From the NCBI RefSeq assembly GCF_004210375.1, contig NC_134827.1:104951285-105015284 (forward strand): a DNA stretch of 64,000 nucleotides, written 5' to 3'. Made by a program: the position numbers and the translations under genes. The notes under the pieces were generated by a model, which saw only the letters and a list, made by a program, of their open reading frames with translations, did no database searches and was not told the DNA's origin. The DNA is from Tachypleus tridentatus (Eukaryota; Arthropoda; Merostomata; Xiphosura; Limulidae). Of this stretch, positions 57,886-64,000 are shown in pieces; within the stretch, counting starts at the first letter, position 1; each line of letters begins with the position of its first letter.

Positions 57886-58996
57886 CACTTGTGAAAAAAA
57901 AATCTAGAGGGAAAAACAGCCCGGTTTGTGCATGTCTTTTTAAAACTAACTCGTTGATATAATTAATAGTAATGTCGTGCACTCCGCCAGTGTAATTGTA
58001 GCTGTTAAGTTAGGGTTTTCCTAACACAACAACAATAAAAAATTTATGATTCATTTCTCAAACAAGAAAACTCTCAACAACAGCGGTGCTGGAAGAACCC
58101 TTCGGAGGGCAAATTTTGTAGGGTAATTAAGAGGTTTAATTTGTTGTTGATGTTTTTAAGGCCTCAATAAAGCACCTCGGTTCTAGTTTCTCATTACCCC
58201 AAATTCGGGCCCCCTAGGGTTGAGTTGGAACAGTCGAGTGACTAATAGAACGTTTATTGCCATCTCACTAATATGAATACAAGTGTCCTAGAACAACAAT
58301 TAAAGTGCTTGAAATTTCAATCATATCAATTATTTTTATCTCTTGCCGATATTTTTGGTGACATATAAATTGAAGAAGTCAAGACAAAATGGTATTGAAT
58401 GTACAGATGTTTACGGACAGAATACACAAAACTATTCTCAGACTTCCAACAAATCTTATCCCACTTTGTTTCGCTGCATGTTGTGACGTAGCTGCTGCGT
58501 CAGGTCAAAGGCTGTCTATACTTATTTCGCTCCATGCTATGAGTAGGGTGTTGCATCAAATCAAAGAGGTTCAGGAGCTAACACATTTATGCAAATGTCA
58601 TTTAACGACTTACCAGTTACTCTTAATTTGACAATGTCATTGTTCGTGTTCGTGCAACAGACAACACGTGGACGTCTGTAAAACAGTGTTGTTGTTTATG
58701 TCCGTTCGTATCATACTATAATGGAATTCTTGCTTATATGATACTGGAAAAACATTTTTATTACGCAATGTGCAACCTCCAACTTTGCGAAATTTTTATC
58801 CTGTGTGCATTTAAATTTGCAATAGGGGTCACGATTTTCCAATTTCACCTCCGTTTCCCGTCACGAAGAATTTTATTTTGCTCCATTCTCAGGGTACAAA
58901 TATGACATCGTGAATACATTACACGCAGATCTAATGCACTGGCGCCACGGGAAATCAGCTAGTGTGCATAATATCTGAATGTCACAAGACAAAATG
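57886..58996. other. no supported gene
   Basis: An 80-codon ORF at 58389 contains a diverged ~55-bp internal duplication (TTCGCTGCATG.. and TTCGCTCCATG..) and is probably non-coding. Confidence 0.35.
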
Positions 58997-59052
58997 TGTT
59001 TTTTGTGTGTTTTTTAATTTCACACAAAGCTACTCGAGGGCTATCTGCGCCA
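58997..59052 (-). mobile_element. SINE-A 3'-end fragment
   Basis: Only the tail and the CAAAGCTACTCGAGGGCTAT module remain. Confidence 0.8.
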
Positions 59053-59324
59053 AGACAGAATATGATTCTTCAGTTTGTTTTGAAGTGCTAGAAAAAAAAA
59101 AATATTTAGTCGAAATTTCATAAATGCAGCTTAAGGACACATTTAGAGTTGATGTAGAGCAGTAGTTAACGTATTGTTTTTTCCTGACAGAAGTACACTT
59201 GATGAAGCTGTGAAAAAGAAGGGAGATTCTTTCGTTTATCAGATAAACCAAAGCTCGAACTAAAGGTCGCTTTTTGTTGACGAGTTCTGAAATTTAAAAT
59301 TAACTTTTTAATAACTGAGTTTCC

Positions 59325-59405
59325 CTGTGACACAGCTGCAAGTGCGAAGGCTTATAACACTAAAATATGGCTTCTATACCTGCAGTAGACGAAGCACATG
59401 CAGCA
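59325..59405 (+). mobile_element. SINE-C-like fragment
   Basis: GGCTTATAACACTAAAATAT, TTCTATACCTGCAGTAGACG; diverged. Confidence 0.5.
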
Positions 59406-59414
59406 CATTTTGCC

Positions 59415-59522
59415 CCCCCAGTATGTCTGCGGACGCATACCACTAGAAACCGGGTTTCAATACCTCGCGGTGGGCAGAGTACAGATAGCCCATTATGCTC
59501 AATTGCAACCACACAAAGGTCC
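59415..59522 (+). mobile_element. SINE-B
   Basis: CCCAGTATGTCTGCGGACGC, ACCGGGTTTCAATACC, GGGCAGAGTACAGATAGCCC; irregular tail. Confidence 0.85.
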
Positions 59523-59527
59523 ATCAG

Positions 59528-59662
59528 AACGGCTCCCTAATGGCACAGCTGTACGTCTTCGGACTTACAACGCTAGAACTGGGTTTCGATACTCGTGGTA
59601 GGCAGGTCATAGATAGCCCATTGTGCAGCTTTGTGCTTAATTACAAACAATTAAAAAAAAAC
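59528..59662 (+). mobile_element. SINE-B, directly after another copy
   Basis: GGCACAGCTGTACGTCTTCG, CTGGGTTTCGATACTCGT, AGATAGCCCATTGTGCAGCT, TTGTGCTTAATTACAAAC. Head-to-tail with the copy at 59415. Confidence 0.9.
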
Positions 59663-60618
59663 TTCATATTCAAAACGACTTGTATTAATTTGTTTGCTTC
59701 AATTACTTACCGTCCTTAATTTTGAGATTCTGACAAAAGGGGTCGCACAGTCAGTTAGGCGCAGCACCCATCACTTAAACGACTTGGTCCTCCTCTTTGA
59801 ACCGAATTACAGGTGATTGCCACCTTAATTTTGCGCATGCAGCTAAAATTACCGAGTGCGCTCAGAGGCATCAAATCTGGAATATTGGGCCTTTAAACCC
59901 ACAACATGGCACGCCCATTCAGATAGACACGTTCTCTCTTATTTGAAGAAGAGCCATCGAAAATAGATTAGGCGTCACCAGACAGAGAGAAAAAACAAAC
60001 AAAAACATTGTCGTTTATCAATCATAACTGTCTCAGCTCTTAGAGTTGATATTGAAGTGGGTTTAATATTTCTTTCCGTGAAAACGCGTACTTTCTTAAG
60101 ACTCGTGTTACTTTCACGGATATGACTAATATAATATACGATGTGTTTTTTGTTTTTTTTAAAGGGAACTTGTTTACCGACATATAGTAATATAGAGACG
60201 CGTCTTATCTGGGCTCAATAACTGCAAACCATTAGCCCTTTCGTTACGAAGACCGTTAGAGGGCGTGTGTGTATATCACTTAAAGTTTTATGTATTTAGG
60301 TAATTTTAACGTAGTGTTTCATAAATGTTTAAGTCGTACAACTTTTCGCCTGATTGAGTGGTAATCAATAATTGATTTACGCAGTATACAAACTAATGTT
60401 TGTAACGAATAGTGTTTGTTTCAACTTCTCATTCTGATGTATAAACAATCATTTCATTTAGTGTCCGATATTTTTGGTTTATTGAATTTCGCCTCAAAAG
60501 CTCTAAGGAGAGAATTCAGTTAAAAAACAACTCTTGTCAACTATTGTACTAGTCTGTCAGACTAAACAGTAGAATTTACCGTCACTTTTATAACGCATTC
60601 AGAGCCCCAAAATTCGAT
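59663..60618. other. nothing recognised
   Basis: Unique-looking AT-rich DNA, no SINE or ORF of note. Confidence 0.4.
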
Positions 60619-60937
60619 TTTTAGCCGCGGCATATCGGTTCATAGAATGATTCTGCGTTTATTTCAAGTGGAACATTTTATTTCATAGCTCCGTCATTTC
60701 TTGACCAATTTGAGATCTATTTACAGTTTTGAATTCAGGAGGTCAAACTCTTTCGATTGATGTGCTTGACTGCGCTCAAGAACTCATAGATTAATTTACT
60801 CTAATCGTGCCTAAAGTAATTTCAGTTTTAGAGTAAGCTGATAGAGACTCTGAGTAACATAACAAAATCGGGTAAACGCCCATCCCAGCCTAGGTATTGC
60901 TAAAGCACAAAAATATAACTAATAGAAAGGAAGGAAC
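60619..60937 (+). repeat. dispersed repeat of unknown class, copy 2
   Basis: Starts TTTTTAGCCGCGGCATATCG; shared blocks include CTC(A/C)TAGATTAATTTACT, TTTCAGTTTTAGAGTAAGCT and GGTAAACGCCCATCCCAGCC. No ORF and no tRNA-like box. Confidence 0.85.
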
Positions 60938-60939
60938 AA

Positions 60940-61010
60940 GGTATCATAGATTATTTTAATCCTGCCTAAAAGGAATTCAAGTGTCGCGGCTAATGAGGAT
61001 TCCATCTTGT
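60940..61010 (+). repeat. dispersed repeat fragment
   Basis: TTTTAATCCTGCCTAAAAGG and AATTCAAGTGTCGCGGCTAA, matching 61850-61884 plus 62107-62130, where a SINE-A has split the sequence. Confidence 0.75.
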
Positions 61011-61076
61011 TTTATGTGTATCTTGCGATAACAGTAGTCGAACCACGGAACCTCGGATCCATTTTACCTTACTTGT

Positions 61077-61346
61077 TTGAATTTGTTTTGAATTTCGCGC
61101 AAAGCTACATGAATGCTATCTGTACTAGTCGTCCTTAATTTAGCAGTGTAAGACTAGAGGGAAGGCAGCTAGTCATTACTACCCACCGCCAACTCTTGGG
61201 CTACTCTTTTATCAACGAATAGTGAGATTGGCCTTCACATTATAACGCCCTCACGATTGAAAGTGCTAGCATGTTTGGTGCGACGGGTATTCGAATCTGC
61301 GAACCTCAGATGACGCCTTAACCAATCTGGCCATGCCGGGCCTACA
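61077..61346 (-). mobile_element. SINE-A
   Basis: Reverse orientation, exact target duplication TTACTTGT at 61069 and 61347. Confidence 0.95.
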
Positions 61347-61366
61347 TTACTTGTATTTAAGTACAA

Positions 61367-61650
61367 GTAGCCCGACATGGCCAAGCGTGTTAAGGTGTTC
61401 GACTCGTAATCTGAGGGTCGCGGGTTCGCATCCCCGTCGCGCCAAACATGCTCGCCCTTTCAGCCGTGAGGGCGTTATAATGTGATGGTCAATCCCACTA
61501 TTTGTTGGCAAAAGAGTAGCCCACGAATTGGCGGTGGGTGGTGATGACTAGCTGCCTTCCCTCTAGTCTTACACTGCTAAATTAGGGACAGCTAGCACAG
61601 ATAGCCCTCGAGTAGCTTTGTGCAAAATTAAAAAAACAAACAAACAATAT
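61367..61650 (+). mobile_element. SINE-A, full length
   Basis: Exact target duplication AAGTACAA at 61359 and 61651; it starts 20 bp after the preceding opposite-strand copy. Confidence 0.95.
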
Positions 61651-61770
61651 AAGTACAAAGCTAAACAATGGACTATTTGCGCGGAGACCATCCCAGGTAT
61701 TGAACACGAATTTTTAATGTTACAAGTCCTGAGCCTTACTGTTGAGCCAACGAGGGTTGGGTTGGAATGC
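61648..61770 (-). mobile_element. SINE-B, diverged
   Basis: Reverse orientation: AAGTACAAAGCTAAACAATG, CCCAGGTATTGAACACG, TTACAAGTCCTGAGCC. Confidence 0.75.
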
Positions 61771-61884
61771 TTTTTAGCAACGATGTGGCGTCCAAAAATA
61801 AAGCTAATAGAAAGAAAAAATATATATATCATAAAGTTATTTACTTTGATCCTGCCTTAAAGAAATTCAAGTGGGGTGGCTATT

Positions 61885-62106
61885 AGCCCGGCATGGCTAA
61901 GTGGATTAAGGCGTTTGACTCCTAATCCGAGGGTGGGATTCGCACCAAACATGCTCGTCCTTTAAGCCGTGGGGGCGTTATAAGTGTGGCTGGTGGGTTG
62001 TGATGCCTACCTGCCTTCCCTCTAGTCTTACACTGCTAAATTAGGAACGGCTGGCGCAAATAACCCTTAAGTAGCTTTGGGCAAAATTCAAAAACAAACA
62101 AAAGCC
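61885..62106 (+). mobile_element. SINE-A with internal deletions
   Basis: Exact target duplication GTGGCTATT at 61876 and 62107; it interrupts a copy of the SINE-independent dispersed repeat. Confidence 0.94.
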
Positions 62107-62408
62107 GTGGCTATTCAGGATTCTCTCTTATTTTTTATAATGTTGTTTCTGGTTATTCGACAAGGTTCGTAATTAACAACACTGCCCTCTATTGTTTAAC
62201 CCTTTTTATGAGACGTGGTATTTAAATATTTCAAAACTTTAAATAAATAAATAACAAAACATAGATAAGAAAATGAAGGCTTCAGTGAAGGAGACGTCAA
62301 CAACAAATAGTGATATTTGATGTCACTAGTAACATCTAGTTATTATAAAGTACGTTTTTACGGGTATAGTCAATGTAGAAAAGTTTATTTATTGTTAAGC
62401 GCAGAGCT

Positions 62409-62593
62409 CAATGCCGTGGAGGCGTTATAATGTGACGCTCAATCCCACTTTTCGCTGGTAAAAGAGGAGCCCAAGTGTTGGCGGGGGATGGTGATAACTA
62501 AGCTGCCTTCCTTCTAGTCTTACATTGCTAAATTAGGGATGGCTAGGGCGTATAGCTCTTGTGTAGCTTTGCGCAAAATTCAAAACAAACAAA
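62409..62593 (+). mobile_element. SINE-A, head-truncated, within a SINE-B copy
   Basis: Starts at ATGCCGTGGAGGCGTTATAA; central domain and tail AAACAAACAAA are present. Flanked by SINE-B pieces (GTTAAGCGCAGAGCTC before, AGCATCAAAACCCGGC after). Confidence 0.88.
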
Positions 62594-62659
62594 TCACCAG
62601 GAGCATCAAAACCCGGCTTTTAGCTTCATGAGATTTCAGAGTCACCGCTGAAGCACCAG

Positions 62660-63604
62660 GGGGAGCGTAAGAAAGAAATATGCACGATTGTTCAAGAGCT
62701 TAACATAATTGATTTTTTTTCACAATATTTAACTAATTACCAGTGGGCGTAAACGAACAACGCCTAGCTCTAACAACTAGTTTTAAATAACAATGCGTAC
62801 ATTCTAAAGTACGGGTTATCATATATTGCAGTTGGAAAATAAAATTGAAGAAATGTTAATATTAGAGCGCGACAATATATATATGTATGTCTAAGTTTAA
62901 TTTATTTCGATAGGAAATTCTCAACGATGACGTCAGCTACGATGATTTAAAAAAATCTAATTAGGCCTAAGAATTAGGCTTAAGAAACATTTTACAAAAA
63001 AACATTCAGCCAGAGTATGAAAGTTTAATACCAATAAGATAACCGAATGTATGGATTATTTAAATGGTACTTATCTTCTCACAAACATTTATATGTCAAG
63101 AGTAATAGTTTGATATATTTAAATTAACCCCTGAAGAAGAAAAGTGAAACTGGCACACCTTCTGTGAGATATTTATGAAGATGTTTTGTGCATGCTTTAT
63201 TTGGAATTGTTATCGTTTCATCTAAGCCTAAGGTATTCAGAATATCATTAATTAACTATAAAACGACAAAATAACTAAATTAGTCGTTGTTTGCCCGTGG
63301 AAATTATTTATACATGGCGTTTAACTGGGCCTGAAAACACCAATAATTTTATCTTCCATGATGTGACACAAATATGTCTTGCACTTTAACCTACCACGCT
63401 TGAAATAGATATATAATTCTCGAGATTTTTTTTCATTGTGTTTACTGTTTCTTTCAATTAGTCCAGAAAGAAACTATTGCGATTATTGAACTAGGCTTTT
63501 GATGTAAAACAGTTCACATCTGAACATGTACAACGCGTCACATTTTAGTAGTTTCTTAACAACATCTGTGTAAATGCGTTGATCATATCCTTGTGTTTTT
63601 ACAG
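62660..63604. other. nothing recognised
   Basis: AT-rich, no gene, SINE or array seen. Confidence 0.4.
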
Positions 63605-63695
63605 CTCCACGACTCTAGAAACTGGGTTTCTGTACTCGTTGTGGGCAGAGAACAGAAAGTTCAGTTTGTACCTTTGTTCTTAACTATAAACAAAT
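63605..63695 (+). mobile_element. SINE-B, head-truncated
   Basis: ACTGGGTTTCTGTACTCGTT, GGGCAGAGAACAGAAAGTTC, TTCTTAACTATAAACAAA. Confidence 0.75.
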
Positions 63696-63848
63696 TTTTC
63701 TGCCATAATAAAAAAAAAACAAAAAAATAAACGTACTGGAGACAAAATGGCGGAGGTTTTAAGTCCTAAATTTTAATAGAAATGTATCTATATTTGTATA
63801 TGCTAAATATTTTGGTATTCATAAAATCAGAAATAAACTGTCATATCC

Positions 63849-64000
63849 TAAAATTCACACAGTGTAAAATAAAAAAATTAATTGGCGTAGCCTAAAATTC
63901 ATACAATATAAAATCAGAAAATAACACTGTCTGAAATTCACACAGTGTAAAATAAAAAAATTAACTGGCGCAGCCTAAAATTCATACAATATAAAATCAG
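63849..64000 (+). repeat. 83-bp tandem repeat running off the window
   Basis: AAATTCACACAGTGTAAAAT at 63851 and 63934, followed by TTAA(T/C)TGGCG(T/C)AGCC and ATTCATACAATATAAAATCAG in both copies. Confidence 0.9.

Noticed and set aside
58389-58631. 80-codon ORF
   Set aside because: Contains a diverged internal duplication and has no recognisable protein features.
1338-62593. tRNA genes at the SINE heads (Thr-CGT-like and Val-TAC-like)
   Set aside because: Each tRNA-like stretch continues into the same SINE body and tail, is diverged in the acceptor stem and has target duplications; these are SINE promoters, not tRNA genes.

Overview
This window is animal nuclear DNA: AT-rich, gene-poor, with intron-split genes bearing GT/AG splice sites and dozens of copies of tRNA-derived SINEs. 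The dominant SINE is about 270 bp, has a Thr-like tRNA head and ends in AAACAAACAAAC. From memory I associate it with horseshoe crab (Xiphosura) genomes, and both genes I can follow are arthropod-like. The species assignment is inference and was not searched.

Layout. 1-15.2 kb: mostly intergenic, with scattered SINEs, a 154-bp tandem duplication and one small possible gene at 10970-11308 (a 112-residue protein with a single membrane segment). 15.3-18.5 kb: very AT-rich and SINE-free, probably 3' UTR or downstream flank of the next gene. 18547-32422, minus strand: a complete 13-exon gene for the Rab GTPase-activating protein TBC1D13. It was reconstructed exon by exon (389 residues) and all phases agree. 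Its introns hold two clean tandem arrays (64 bp and 80 bp units), two foldback structures and a possible 48-nt in-frame cassette exon. 33.4-47 kb: dense SINEs, nested insertions, a decayed Tc1-like (DD34E) transposon at 36697-38608, and a 27-bp minisatellite.

47.4-52.6 kb: a degenerate ~42-bp array, then a 34-copy 41-bp minisatellite (47983-49376). The last copy of the minisatellite supplies the 3' splice site of a 3.2-kb exon, 49377-52587, plus strand. That exon encodes the first 1069 residues of a large, Ser/Arg-rich, probably disordered protein that I cannot name. Its ORF runs straight into a consensus GTAAGT donor, so the gene continues; no later exon was recognised before 64 kb. 52.6-64 kb: intergenic or intronic DNA with more SINEs, a dispersed repeat shared with 44 kb, and small tandem arrays.

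The two protein genes are not an operon or a pathway. TBC1D13 acts in vesicle traffic; the role of the second gene is unknown. The most unusual features are the minisatellite that carries the splice acceptor, the common 3' tail shared by SINE families with different heads, and the layered transposon/SINE/ITR-triplication locus at 36.7-38.6 kb. I found no CRISPR array, viral gene or toxin gene.
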